Assembly: GCA_043747685.1 (NCBI GenBank)
Contig: JAYTOR010000029.1
Location: 1-13,478 of the forward strand
Direction of reading: 5' to 3'
From: JANXUF01 sp043747685
Lineage (GTDB): Bacteria > Actinomycetota > Acidimicrobiia > Acidimicrobiales > Ilumatobacteraceae
DNA: 13,478 nucleotides
The notes under the pieces are model-generated. The model saw nothing but the letters and a program-made list of their open reading frames with translations. It had not been told where the DNA came from and made no database searches. Position 1 is the first letter of the stretch. Each line of letters starts with the position of its first letter. A program made the translations under genes and the position numbers. Positions 1 to 7,358 of the stretch are shown here, piece after piece.

Positions 1-78
1 GGTTGTCGATTTGGCGTCGAGCAATCGCTTTGCCTCAGCGACCAGGTCTTCGTCGAGGAGCAACGCTGCCTTCTTCAT
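1..78 (-). CDS. VapB-like type II antitoxin, N-terminal fragment (cut by window edge)
   Basis: Only the first 26 residues are inside the window: MKKAALLLDEDLVAEAKRLL followed by DAKSTT. A short beta-strand, then an LDEDLVAEAKRL helix beginning and a K/R-rich turn, is typical of the N-terminus of VapB/DUF2191 ribbon-helix-helix antitoxins, which bind DNA and neutralise a partner PIN-domain ribonuclease (VapC). The partner gene would lie to the left, outside the window. An in-frame TAG at 115-117 limits the start to ATG at 78 or GTG at 81. The only purine-rich Shine-Dalgarno-like stretch (GAGGAG, reading the minus strand, 99-104) is 20 nt from the ATG, which is longer than usual, so the start is uncertain. 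The gene lies 48 nt downstream of uvrA on the same strand and could be read through from it. The family call rests on a short fragment; another ribbon-helix-helix regulator is possible. Confidence 0.55.
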   Translation of the reverse strand, partial: MKKAALLLDEDLVAEAKRLLDAKSTT

Positions 79-126
79 CACGGTTTCGGGTCTAAACGCT
101 CCTCGTCCGATGGTCTACCGATCAGA

Positions 127-3018
127 TCAACGGATGTCTGCCCCGAGGAGAGGTTTCAGGAACCGACCGGTGTGGCTGGCCTTGACCGTGGCGATGTGCT
201 CTGGGGTGCCTTCGGCGACGATCTTGCCGCCACCGTCACCGCCTTCCGGTCCGAGATCGATCACCCAGTCAGCAGTCTTGATGACGTCGAGGTTGTGTTC
301 GATCACGAGCACCGTGTTTCCCTGATCCACCAGACGTGTCAACACCGTCAGCAGGCGGCGAACATCGTCGAAATGCAGACCGGTCGTCGGCTCGTCGAGC
401 AGGTAGATCGTGTGGCCGGTCGAGCGCTTGGCCAATTCGGCGGAGAGCTTGACTCGCTGCGCCTCGCCGCCGGACAGCGTCGGGGCTGACTGCCCGAGCC
501 GCACATAGCCGAGTCCGACGTCGACGAGCGTCTGCATATGCCGCGAGATCGACGGCTGGTTGGCGAAGAACACGACCGCCTCCGAGCAGGGCATGTCGAG
601 GACCTCGGCGATGTTCTTTCCTTTGAAGGTGATGTCGAGCGTGTCACGGTTGTAGCGGGCACCCTTGCAGACTTCGCATGGCACGTAGACGTCAGGCAGA
701 AAGTGCATCTCGATCTTGATCGTGCCGTCGCCGGAGCAGGCCTCGCATCGACCGCCGGAGACGTTGAAGCTGAATCGACCAGGCAGGTAACCACGTACCT
801 TTGCTTCGTTGGTGGCGGCGAACAGCTTGCGGATATGGTCGAAGACGCCGGTGTATGTCGCCGGGTTCGACCGCGGCGTCCGTCCGATCGGTGATTGGTC
901 CATGTCGATGACCTTGTCGAGGAATTGGATGCCCTCGATCGTCTTGTGCAGTCCTGGGGCCGGCTTCGACTTGTAGATCTTCTGCATCAACGACGGCAGC
1001 AGGATGTCACGGATGAGCGACGACTTGCCGGACCCGGAAACACCAGTGACGGCGACGAAACAACCGAGCGGGATGCGCACGTCGATGTTTTGGAGGTTGT
1101 GCTGGCGGGCGCCGCGCACGACCACTGCTTCGTCGCCGGGCGGGCGACGCATCTGCGGGACCGGGATCGACTTCTTCTTCGCCAGGTACTGGCCGGTGAT
1201 CGAGTCCTTGCTCTTGAGAATTCCCTTCACGGGACCCGAATAGACGACAGCACCACCGTGTTCACCGGCACCGGGGCCGATGTCGACGATCCAGTCGGCC
1301 TCACGAATCGTGTCTTCGTCGTGCTCGACGACCAAGACGGTGTTGCCGAGGTCGCGCAATCGAATGAGCGTGTCGATCAAACGCTTGTTGTCGCGCTGAT
1401 GGAGACCGATCGACGGTTCGTCCAAGACGTAGAGCGTGCCGACGAGACCGGAGCCGATCTGCGATGCAAGGCGGATGCGCTGTGCCTCGCCACCGGCCAG
1501 GGTGCCGGCGGACCGGGACAGAGAGAGGTAGTCGAGGCCGACGTCGAGCAGGAATCCGAGGCGCGAATCGACTTCCTTGGTGACCCGTTCGGCGATCATC
1601 TTGTCGCGCTGCGACAACACGAGGGCGCCGAGGAACTTCGACGAGTCGCGAATGCTCATTTCGCAGACGGCAGCGATGTGCTTGTCGTTGATCGTGACGG
1701 CGAGCGAGGACGGTTTCAACCGGGCGCCGTGGCACGCCGGGCACGGAACCTCACGCATGTAGCTCTCAATCTGCTCCCGACTCCAGTCGCTCTCTGCGTC
1801 ACTGTGGCGACGCTTGAGGAACGGGATCACACCTTCGTAGGCGGTCGAGTAGGCACGCGTGCGCCCGTACTTGTTGCGGTACTTGACCTGCACGTTCCCA
1901 TCGACACCGTGCAGCAGTACCTTCTGCTGTTTGGTGGTGAGTTTGCCCCACGGCGTCGCCATGTCGATGTCGTAGGCTTCGGCGACTGCTTCGAGCATGC
2001 GCACGAAATACTGCGTCCTGGTATTACTCCACGGCGCAATCGCCCCCTCGGCGATCGACAGATCGGGGTCGGGGACGACGAGTTCGGGGTCGACCTCGTA
2101 CGTCGTGCCGAGCCCGTCGCATTTCGTGCACGCGCCGTACGGCGAGTTGAACGAGAAGTTGCGCGGCGCGAGTTCCTCGTAGCTGGTGCCGCATGTCGGG
2201 CAGACGAGATGCTGGCTGAACGTCAGTGTTTCCGCCTGTTCCGGCTTTCCGTCAGGCCCGACGGCGTCGGCACGCGGGACGAGTTCGATCTCGGCGACGC
2301 CCTCAGACAGGCGCAACGCTGTTTCGAGTGAGTCGGTCAGACGGCGTTCGATGCCCTTGCGATTGACGAGGCGGTCGACGATGATCTGGATGGTGTGCTG
2401 CTCGTAGCGGGCAAGACGTTCGTCCCGCTTGAGGAACTCGGCAATGTCGAATGTTTCTCCGTCGATACGGGCGCGGACGAAGCCCTGACCTGCGAGGTCT
2501 TCAAGCAACGTGTCGTATTCACCCTTACGGCCACGGACCACGGGGGCAAGCACCTGGAACCGGGTGCCCTCCTCGAGCAGCAGGATGCGATCGACGATCT
2601 GTTGCGGTGTCTGCCTGGCGAGACGGGTGCCCTCGTTGACGCAGTGCTGCACACCGATACGCGCATACAGCAGGCGCAGGTAGTCATAGACCTCGGTGAT
2701 CGTTCCGACGGTCGAACGGGGATTTCGTGAGGCAGACTTCTGGTCGATCGAGATTGCCGGCGACAAGCCCTCGATGAAGTCGACGTCCGGCTTGTCCATC
2801 TGCCCGAGGAACTGACGGGCGTAGGCGCTCAGCGACTCGACATAACGTCGTTGGCCCTCTGCATAGATCGTGTCGAAAGCCAGAGAAGACTTACCCGAAC
2901 CGGACAGTCCGGTGAAGACGATCAGCTTGTCGCGTGGCAGTTCGACCGACACGTTCTTGAGGTTGTGCTCGCGCGCACCCCGCACCACGATCTGCGGCGA
3001 ATCGGTTTTGACAGCCAT
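127..3018 (-). CDS. uvrA: UvrA, excinuclease ABC subunit A
   Basis: UvrA is the DNA-damage sensor ATPase of nucleotide excision repair. As a dimer it loads UvrB onto lesions in the cytoplasm. At 963 aa it is full length for the family. Two ABC modules are present. The first has Walker A GLSGSGKS (37-44), signature LAGGEAQR (507-514) and Walker B with LDEP (532-535). The second has GVSGSGKS (659-666), LSGGEAQR (848-855) and LDEP (874-877). Zinc-binding cysteine pairs are visible at C273/C276 with C297/C300, and at C758/C761 with C781/C784; a further CPAC pair is at 426-429. The first signature has Ala where Ser is usual (LAGGE for LSGGE). The ATG at 3018 is supported by the conserved N-terminus and by a promoter hexamer TAGATT ending exactly 6 nt upstream, suggesting a leaderless mRNA. 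A LexA-type box lies 20 nt upstream of the ATG. It is divergent from the DUF4129 operon. Confidence 0.98.
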   Translation of the reverse strand: MAVKTDSPQIVVRGAREHNLKNVSVELPRDKLIVFTGLSGSGKSSLAFDTIYAEGQRRYVESLSAYARQFLGQMDKPDVDFIEGLSPAISIDQKSASRNPRSTVGTITEVYDYLRLLYARIGVQHCVNEGTRLARQTPQQIVDRILLLEEGTRFQVLAPVVRGRKGEYDTLLEDLAGQGFVRARIDGETFDIAEFLKRDERLARYEQHTIQIIVDRLVNRKGIERRLTDSLETALRLSEGVAEIELVPRADAVGPDGKPEQAETLTFSQHLVCPTCGTSYEELAPRNFSFNSPYGACTKCDGLGTTYEVDPELVVPDPDLSIAEGAIAPWSNTRTQYFVRMLEAVAEAYDIDMATPWGKLTTKQQKVLLHGVDGNVQVKYRNKYGRTRAYSTAYEGVIPFLKRRHSDAESDWSREQIESYMREVPCPACHGARLKPSSLAVTINDKHIAAVCEMSIRDSSKFLGALVLSQRDKMIAERVTKEVDSRLGFLLDVGLDYLSLSRSAGTLAGGEAQRIRLASQIGSGLVGTLYVLDEPSIGLHQRDNKRLIDTLIRLRDLGNTVLVVEHDEDTIREADWIVDIGPGAGEHGGAVVYSGPVKGILKSKDSITGQYLAKKKSIPVPQMRRPPGDEAVVVRGARQHNLQNIDVRIPLGCFVAVTGVSGSGKSSLIRDILLPSLMQKIYKSKPAPGLHKTIEGIQFLDKVIDMDQSPIGRTPRSNPATYTGVFDHIRKLFAATNEAKVRGYLPGRFSFNVSGGRCEACSGDGTIKIEMHFLPDVYVPCEVCKGARYNRDTLDITFKGKNIAEVLDMPCSEAVVFFANQPSISRHMQTLVDVGLGYVRLGQSAPTLSGGEAQRVKLSAELAKRSTGHTIYLLDEPTTGLHFDDVRRLLTVLTRLVDQGNTVLVIEHNLDVIKTADWVIDLGPEGGDGGGKIVAEGTPEHIATVKASHTGRFLKPLLGADIR

Positions 3019-3024
3019 TTCTCC

Positions 3025-3030
3025 AATCTA
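3025..3030 (-). promoter_or_regulatory. uvrA -10 element (leaderless spacing)
   Basis: Reading the minus strand, TAGATT is followed by GGAGAA and then the uvrA ATG. The hexamer fits the actinobacterial TANNNT -10 consensus. The 6-nt gap would place the transcription start on the A of the ATG. GGAG also lies in the gap, but only 3-4 nt from the ATG, too close for ideal Shine-Dalgarno pairing. No clear -35 is visible; the region where it would fall overlaps the LexA box. Confidence 0.6.
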
Positions 3031-3036
3031 CCAACC

Positions 3037-3052
3037 GAGAACAGGCGTTCGA
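3037..3052 (-). promoter_or_regulatory. LexA (SOS) box of uvrA
   Basis: The minus strand reads TCGAACGCCTGTTCTC. Its core, GAAC-N4-GTTC, occupies 3039-3050. This matches the Gram-positive/actinobacterial LexA operator, whose mycobacterial form is TCGAAC-N4-GTTCGA; the outer bases agree on one side only. The core covers about -32 to -21 relative to the predicted transcription start, so bound LexA would block the uvrA promoter. uvrA is a classic SOS gene. The box lies within the 83-bp region shared with the divergent DUF4129 operon. Confidence 0.8.
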
Positions 3053-3089
3053 CACGGCGGTCTGGCCATCGGTTCCGCCGGACGTGGAC

Positions 3090-3095
3090 TACGGT
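3090..3095 (+). promoter_or_regulatory. -10 element of the DUF4129-MoxR-DUF58 operon (leaderless spacing)
   Basis: TACGGT, then GAGCAG, then ATG at 3102. The hexamer fits TANNNT and the 6-nt gap predicts transcription starting at the ATG. This supports ATG 3102 over the in-frame upstream GTG at 3084. No convincing -35 is visible. Confidence 0.5.
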
Positions 3096-3101
3096 GAGCA
3101 G

Positions 3102-4031
3102 ATGGAAGGGGCGGAGCCTGATCAGCCCCAGCTCCGCCGATCTCCTGGGCGTTTCGTCGTGGTCGCGGTGGGCCTGGCGATCGTCGCCCTCGGCATCGCC
3201 GCCGGGGGGATCTTCCGTCCGATCAGGACGAACGTGGTCGACCGCTCGTCTGCCGTCTCCAGGGCGCTGTTCGGCCTGCTCGTCGGGGTACTCGTCGCTG
3301 TTGCAGTGATGTCGGTCGTTCGTCGTCTGGCGTGGTGGAAAGGGATCAGCAAGCCGCTGGTCGGCTCGCTCGCCGTACTCGGGGTCGTCGCCGTTTCGCT
3401 GGTTGCCGTGTCGACGGCCGCCAGGCATCCACCCGTCCCCGAACCGCCGACGACACGCGCGGCGACCGCACCCCCTCCGGAGACGGTCGTCCCGAGGCCG
3501 GCACCTGACGACATCGAACAGCAGCGGTCGAGCTCGCGGCCGCAATGGGTCAAGAGCGTCGCCGTCCTCATCTTGATCGCCGTCCTGGGATTGTTCATCG
3601 TCGTCCTGTCGCGCCTCATGCTGCCGCGGATGCGGAGATCGGCATTGCCTGGGTATCGCCCACCGCGAATGTCACCGGGGGTCGATGACCTGGCCGTCGA
3701 CGAAGCGATCGAGCGCTCGATCGAAGCGCTGCTCGACGACCCCGACCAGCGGGTCGCCATCAAGGCCGCCTACGCCTTCCTGCTCGACGCGCTGGCCGGT
3801 GCCGGGTTCTCGAAGATCGCGTCGGAGGCACCGTACGAGCATCTCTCGCGCTGCCTCAGCGGCATGGAAGTCGAACCGATGGCGATGCAGCAACTGTTGG
3901 ACGTCTATTCCGTCGCCCGCTTCAGCACGCATGACGTCGGCGAACCCGAGCGGGCGATGGCGCTCGGGGCGTTGCGCACCGCACAACTGCAGCTACGTCG
4001 GCGCGCTGCGTTTGTGGGGAACAACCCGTGA
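3102..4031 (+). CDS. DUF4129-domain membrane protein, first gene of the MoxR/DUF58 operon
   Basis: This is a 309-aa protein with four predicted membrane helices (about 18-38, 56-73, 86-104 and 150-172). A Pro/Thr-rich, low-complexity stretch (109-136) precedes the fourth helix. The cytoplasmic C-terminal region (about 195-300) looks like DUF4129: an acidic start, a KAAYAFLLDALAGAGF helix, SEAPYEHLSR, then an LLDVYSVARFSTHDV segment. DUF4129 commonly forms the C-terminal end of transglutaminase-like membrane proteins in MoxR/DUF58 clusters. Here it stands alone, with no transglutaminase core. Its biochemical role is unknown; by context it probably belongs to a membrane complex served by the MoxR ATPase. 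I chose ATG 3102 because a -10 hexamer ends 6 nt upstream; an in-frame GTG at 3084 would add six residues and has no Shine-Dalgarno sequence. It overlaps the next gene by GTGA. Confidence 0.85.
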   Translation: MEGAEPDQPQLRRSPGRFVVVAVGLAIVALGIAAGGIFRPIRTNVVDRSSAVSRALFGLLVGVLVAVAVMSVVRRLAWWKGISKPLVGSLAVLGVVAVSLVAVSTAARHPPVPEPPTTRAATAPPPETVVPRPAPDDIEQQRSSSRPQWVKSVAVLILIAVLGLFIVVLSRLMLPRMRRSALPGYRPPRMSPGVDDLAVDEAIERSIEALLDDPDQRVAIKAAYAFLLDALAGAGFSKIASEAPYEHLSRCLSGMEVEPMAMQQLLDVYSVARFSTHDVGEPERAMALGALRTAQLQLRRRAAFVGNNP

Positions 4032-4519
4032 CGCCTGTCGAGCGCCGGTTAATCGCCGTTGCTGCGATCGGCGCAGTCGCAGCCCTCGGGATCTCGATCG
4101 TCGAACCACGAGCTGCGGCCTCACTGCTCGGCCTGATGTTCGTGCTCGCAGCGGTGGGTCTGACGGTCAGATCGCTCGACCAACTGGTGAAACGGCTCCC
4201 GGACTTCGCCGGACCGGACACCGACAGTCGGTTCGTTCCCGTGTCCCGGGAACTTCCACAGGCGATCGACACTCTCCGGTCGTCGATGGCACCGCTGCGA
4301 AGCGACGATCCGATTCCTTCACCGGTCGTTGCGCGCATCTGCGAGATCGCGGCAGAGCGGATCGCCCTGCAAGTCCACCTGGAGATCGACGATGAGGGCT
4401 GCCACCCTCATCTGGCGCGCATCGTCTCCCCAGCGCTGTTCGCGATCCTCACCGATCGGCGGCGTTCGGTCCCGATGACGTATCTCCCGAGCATTCTCGA
4501 CGAATTGGAGCGCATGTGA
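4028..4519 (+). CDS. Small two-helix membrane protein of the MoxR operon (function unknown)
   Basis: This 163-aa protein is not assigned to a family. Two hydrophobic helices near the N-terminus (about 7-25 and 29-48) form a hairpin-like anchor. They are followed by a roughly 110-residue soluble region with an ERIALQVHLEIDDEGCHPH segment and an ending rich in charged and hydrophobic residues. The GTG start overlaps the preceding TGA (GTGA at 4028-4031), and GGGGA at 4016-4020 is well spaced as a Shine-Dalgarno. It overlaps moxR by another GTGA at 4516-4519. This strict coupling argues that it is a working partner made in proportion to its neighbours, probably a small subunit of the same membrane assembly. 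That role is inference from context only. Confidence 0.8.
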   Translation: MTPVERRLIAVAAIGAVAALGISIVEPRAAASLLGLMFVLAAVGLTVRSLDQLVKRLPDFAGPDTDSRFVPVSRELPQAIDTLRSSMAPLRSDDPIPSPVVARICEIAAERIALQVHLEIDDEGCHPHLARIVSPALFAILTDRRRSVPMTYLPSILDELERM

Positions 4520-5451
4520 ACGAGGTTGTCTCACGCTGGCTGGAGGCGGTCGAATTGGCTGTCGTCGGCAAGCGGTCGACGCTCGAATTGATCGTCGCCG
4601 GCCTCATCGCCGACGGACATGTACTGCTCGACGATCTGCCGGGGGTGGCCAAGACGCTGACTGCCCGATCGCTCGCCACCACTGCGCAGTTCTCCTTTTC
4701 ACGCGTGCAGTTCACGCCGGACATCCTGCCGAGCGACATCACCGGAGCGATGGTGCTCGACATGTCGACGAACCAGGCGCGCTTCGCTCCCGGCCCGATC
4801 TTCGCCAATCTCATCCTCGCCGACGAGATCAACCGGGCACCGGCGAAGGCGCAGTCGGCGCTGCTCGAAGCGATGCAGGAACGTCAGACCACCGTCGATG
4901 GCGTGTCGCATCTGCTTCCGCGGCCATTTCTCGTCATCGCCACGCAGAACCCGGTCGAATCCGAGGGCACCTACCCACTGCCAGAGGCGCAGATCGACCG
5001 CTTCATCATCCGCACGACGATCGGCTACCCGACAGCAGACGACGAGGTCGAGTTGCTCGCCCGCAGGATGAAGCGTGCGTCCGACGAACTGCCGCTGGCA
5101 CCCGTCATCGACATCGCCGCCTTCCGCAGCCTGCAGGTCCTCGCAGAACATGTCCACGTCGACCCGTCGCTGCTGGAATACATCGTCGCTCTCGTGCAGT
5201 CGACACGCCTGGACCGGGACGTCGAGGTCGGCTCCAGCCCGCGCGGCAGCCTTGCACTGCTGAAATTGTCGAGGGCCATCGCCGTCATCAACGGACGGGA
5301 TTTCGTCACCCCCGACGACATCCGGCGGATCGCCGTCCCCGGCCTCGCCCATCGGCTGGTCCTCAGCGCAGAAGCATGGGCCCGCAGGTCGGACCCTGAC
5401 GACATCGTCAGCCGTTGCATCAACCAGGTACCGACACCGCACTGGAGCTGA
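4516..5451 (+). CDS. MoxR-family AAA+ ATPase
   Basis: MoxR proteins are cytoplasmic AAA+ ATPases thought to act as chaperones that assemble or activate partner complexes, often with vWA/DUF58 proteins. This one is 311 aa, normal for the family. The Walker A region is DDLPGVAKT (39-47), with Ala before the Lys as in many MoxR proteins. Walker B is LADEINRAP (101-109). The sensor-1 motif is ATQNP (142-146), followed by ESEGTYPLPEAQIDRF (148-163). The sensor-2-like SPRGSLALLKLSRA follows at 241-254, and the end carries the MoxR-typical GRDFVTPDDIR (260-270). The GTG start has GGAG 5 nt upstream and overlaps the previous stop by GTGA. The DUF58 gene follows after 2 nt. The substrate is unknown. 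Confidence 0.93.
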   Translation: MNEVVSRWLEAVELAVVGKRSTLELIVAGLIADGHVLLDDLPGVAKTLTARSLATTAQFSFSRVQFTPDILPSDITGAMVLDMSTNQARFAPGPIFANLILADEINRAPAKAQSALLEAMQERQTTVDGVSHLLPRPFLVIATQNPVESEGTYPLPEAQIDRFIIRTTIGYPTADDEVELLARRMKRASDELPLAPVIDIAAFRSLQVLAEHVHVDPSLLEYIVALVQSTRLDRDVEVGSSPRGSLALLKLSRAIAVINGRDFVTPDDIRRIAVPGLAHRLVLSAEAWARRSDPDDIVSRCINQVPTPHWS

Positions 5452-5453
5452 TC

Positions 5454-6767
5454 GTGGAGCAAGCGGCAGTCGTTCTCGAACCTGGAAGAGACGCGAGGCT
5501 GATCGGCTATCTGACGATCGTGGTGGTGTCGCTGACCGTCGGATTCGTCGTCGGACGGGTCGAACTCGTGGCCTTCGCCGCCCCCTTCATCGTCGCCGTG
5601 CTGCTTACCCAGGAGCGCATCGCGCCGATTACCGTCGAGGTCCGTCTCGGGCTGCAGACCAACCGCATCATCGAGGGGGACACCGCCTGCGGGACGCTGC
5701 AGATCAGCGGGCCAGAGGGCATCGCCTACGACCTCTCTGCGACCTGCTCGGACGATATCGATGTCGTCTATCCCGAACACAAGACCCTCGACTGGCGACT
5801 ATCGACACTCGAGAACGGTGTGCAGACGTTCGAACTGATCCCAACCCGGTGGGGTCGCTTCACGATCGGCAGGATCCACATCACTGCCCGCCGCCCGAAC
5901 GGTTTGCTCGTGTGGCGCGGCAGCACACCGCTCAGCGTCGAACTGTCAGCGCTCCCATCTGCACCCCGATTGGATCGCCTGTTGGAGCCGGCAAGTTCCC
6001 GGGCGATGTCCGGCGCGCATCTCGATCGGCGGGCGATCGGGCGCGGTATGGATTTCGCAGAACTCCGCCCCTACCATCCCGGCGATCGGCTGCGCGATCT
6101 CAACCGGGCGGCGACGGCGCGACTTGGTTCGCCGTACGTCAACGCACATCATCCGGAACGCTCTGGCGACGTCGTCGTGCTCATCGATTCGTATATCGAT
6201 GGAGGAGTGCGGATGAGCGAGTCGGCACGACGTGCGCTGATCCTGACCGCTCGGGCAACGTGGGCGATCGCCAGGACGCATCTGTCGAGCCAGGACAAGG
6301 TCGGCATGGCGAGCGTCGGCAGGTTGCCGATCTGGCTTCCGCCTGGAGGGGGCGCACGAACCCGATACGGCATCCTCGAAGCGCTGATGAGGATCGGCAG
6401 CGTCTTCGAAACACGGGGATACACCTCCGGGACGATCAACGCGAGCCGCATTCCGTCGTCTGCTCTCGTGATCCTCATCTCCCCACTGTGGGACACCCGC
6501 ACGCTGGGGATCGTCACCCAACTCCGCGCTCGCGGACGAGAGGTCGCAGTCCTGCAACTGCAGTCGGCCGACCTGCTGCCAGATCCCGCTGACGAAGCGG
6601 ACCGGCTCGCCAGGCGGATCTTCGGACTCCGGGTCGTCGGACGCGCCGATTCGTTGCGCAGCCTCGGCATCGCGGTCGTCGAATGGACGCCCGATGTCAG
6701 CCTCGGATCAGCCATCGGTGCCGCCGCTGCGATGCAACGTCGGAGGCGATCGGTGGCTGCGCGGTGA
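5454..6767 (+). CDS. DUF58-domain protein, partner of the MoxR ATPase
   Basis: This is a 437-aa protein with two membrane helices near the N-terminus (about 17-34 and 36-52). A beta-rich middle region follows, then the DUF58 signature at about 198-232, FAELRPYHPGDRLRDLNR followed by AATARLGSPYVN. This resembles the usual G-F-x-x-L-R-x-Y-x-x-G-D-x-x-R-x-I-D-W-x-x-S-A-R pattern, although the usual DW(K/R) is LN here. After it comes a vWA-like strand, VVVLIDSYIDGG (240-251). The classical metal-site DxSxS is not intact (D-S-Y-I-D). I chose GTG at 5454 because GGAG (5444-5447) is 6 nt upstream. The frame is open further upstream to a TTG inside moxR, which is unlikely. By family, DUF58 proteins work with MoxR ATPases at the membrane; the reaction is unknown. 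It overlaps the next gene by GTGA. Confidence 0.9.
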   Translation: MEQAAVVLEPGRDARLIGYLTIVVVSLTVGFVVGRVELVAFAAPFIVAVLLTQERIAPITVEVRLGLQTNRIIEGDTACGTLQISGPEGIAYDLSATCSDDIDVVYPEHKTLDWRLSTLENGVQTFELIPTRWGRFTIGRIHITARRPNGLLVWRGSTPLSVELSALPSAPRLDRLLEPASSRAMSGAHLDRRAIGRGMDFAELRPYHPGDRLRDLNRAATARLGSPYVNAHHPERSGDVVVLIDSYIDGGVRMSESARRALILTARATWAIARTHLSSQDKVGMASVGRLPIWLPPGGGARTRYGILEALMRIGSVFETRGYTSGTINASRIPSSALVILISPLWDTRTLGIVTQLRARGREVAVLQLQSADLLPDPADEADRLARRIFGLRVVGRADSLRSLGIAVVEWTPDVSLGSAIGAAAAMQRRRRSVAAR

Positions 6768-7267
6768 CGCCGAATCTGACGCGACTGCAGTTGGCCGCAG
6801 TCGCCAGCCTGCTGTGGATGGCTGCGCTGGCGTTACCGCTCTTCACGCTGCCCTCCCCGATTGCCTTCGACATCGTCCTGACGGCGTCATTCGGGACGAT
6901 TGTCATCGTCAGGCGAAACTCACCGAGAGCACCGTTCTACCTGGTGGCGGGTGTCGCAGCGGCTGCTCTGTGGGCACTCGGAACCACGTCCTATCCGGCG
7001 TTGCAGGTGGCAGGCGACGGTGCCGTCACATTGGCGGCATTCGAGGTATCGGTGCTGCGGCTCGCCTGGCCCCGTGCGATCCCACGGCTGGCGATGGCCG
7101 GCGTCGAACAGATCCGCGCCGCAGCGTTGCGTGTCGGTATCGGGATCCTGACGGCGCTCGTCGTCGTGCTCCTCGGCTACATCAACCTGCCTGCCGTGAC
7201 GTTGATGGCCGTGATCGGCGCCGTCGCCACAGCGGTCGTGCTGCAGCTCAGCGCACGACGCTCGTGA
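6764..7267 (+). CDS. Small polytopic membrane protein, last gene of the MoxR operon (function unknown)
   Basis: This 167-aa hydrophobic protein has four to five predicted membrane segments (about 8-28, 33-50, 57-73, 122-140 and 143-161). I do not recognise a family. The open frame continues upstream into the DUF58 gene, but GTG at 6764 is the likely start: it forms a GTGA overlap with the DUF58 stop, and GGTGG (6752-6756) is 7 nt upstream. Its place at the end of the operon suggests a membrane subunit or stabiliser for the MoxR/DUF58/DUF4129 proteins. It converges on uvrB across an 83-bp gap. Confidence 0.78.
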   Translation: MTPNLTRLQLAAVASLLWMAALALPLFTLPSPIAFDIVLTASFGTIVIVRRNSPRAPFYLVAGVAAAALWALGTTSYPALQVAGDGAVTLAAFEVSVLRLAWPRAIPRLAMAGVEQIRAAALRVGIGILTALVVVLLGYINLPAVTLMAVIGAVATAVVLQLSARRS

Positions 7268-7334
7268 CGGCCAGTCGCCGCCGTCGGCCATAGCGGTCGA
7301 TCAATCCGGCGACGTGGCTCGATCAGCGAGACTT

Positions 7335-7358
7335 GGTCAGCCGGTCCCGGTCAGCCGG
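7335..7358. repeat. Short direct repeat in the convergent gap
   Basis: GGTCAGCCGG occurs at 7335-7344 and again at 7349-7358, 14 bp apart; the second copy overlaps the uvrB stop codon. The rest of the gap between the MoxR operon and uvrB (7268-7350) shows only a weak 6-bp hairpin (GACGGC 7266-7271 with GCCGTC 7280-7285) and no T-tract. Function unknown; chance is possible. Confidence 0.35.

Noticed and set aside
895..2331. A 478-codon open frame on the plus strand inside uvrA
   Set aside because: It is the mirror of a strongly conserved uvrA frame. Long antisense frames are expected in high-GC DNA, and its translation is compositionally odd with no recognisable domain.
3102..7267. The MoxR operon as an anti-phage or other defence system
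   Set aside because: MoxR and vWA-like pairs occur in some defence systems, but no nuclease, toxin, protease or nucleotide-signalling effector is present, and the DUF58/DUF4129 content fits the common housekeeping-type cluster.
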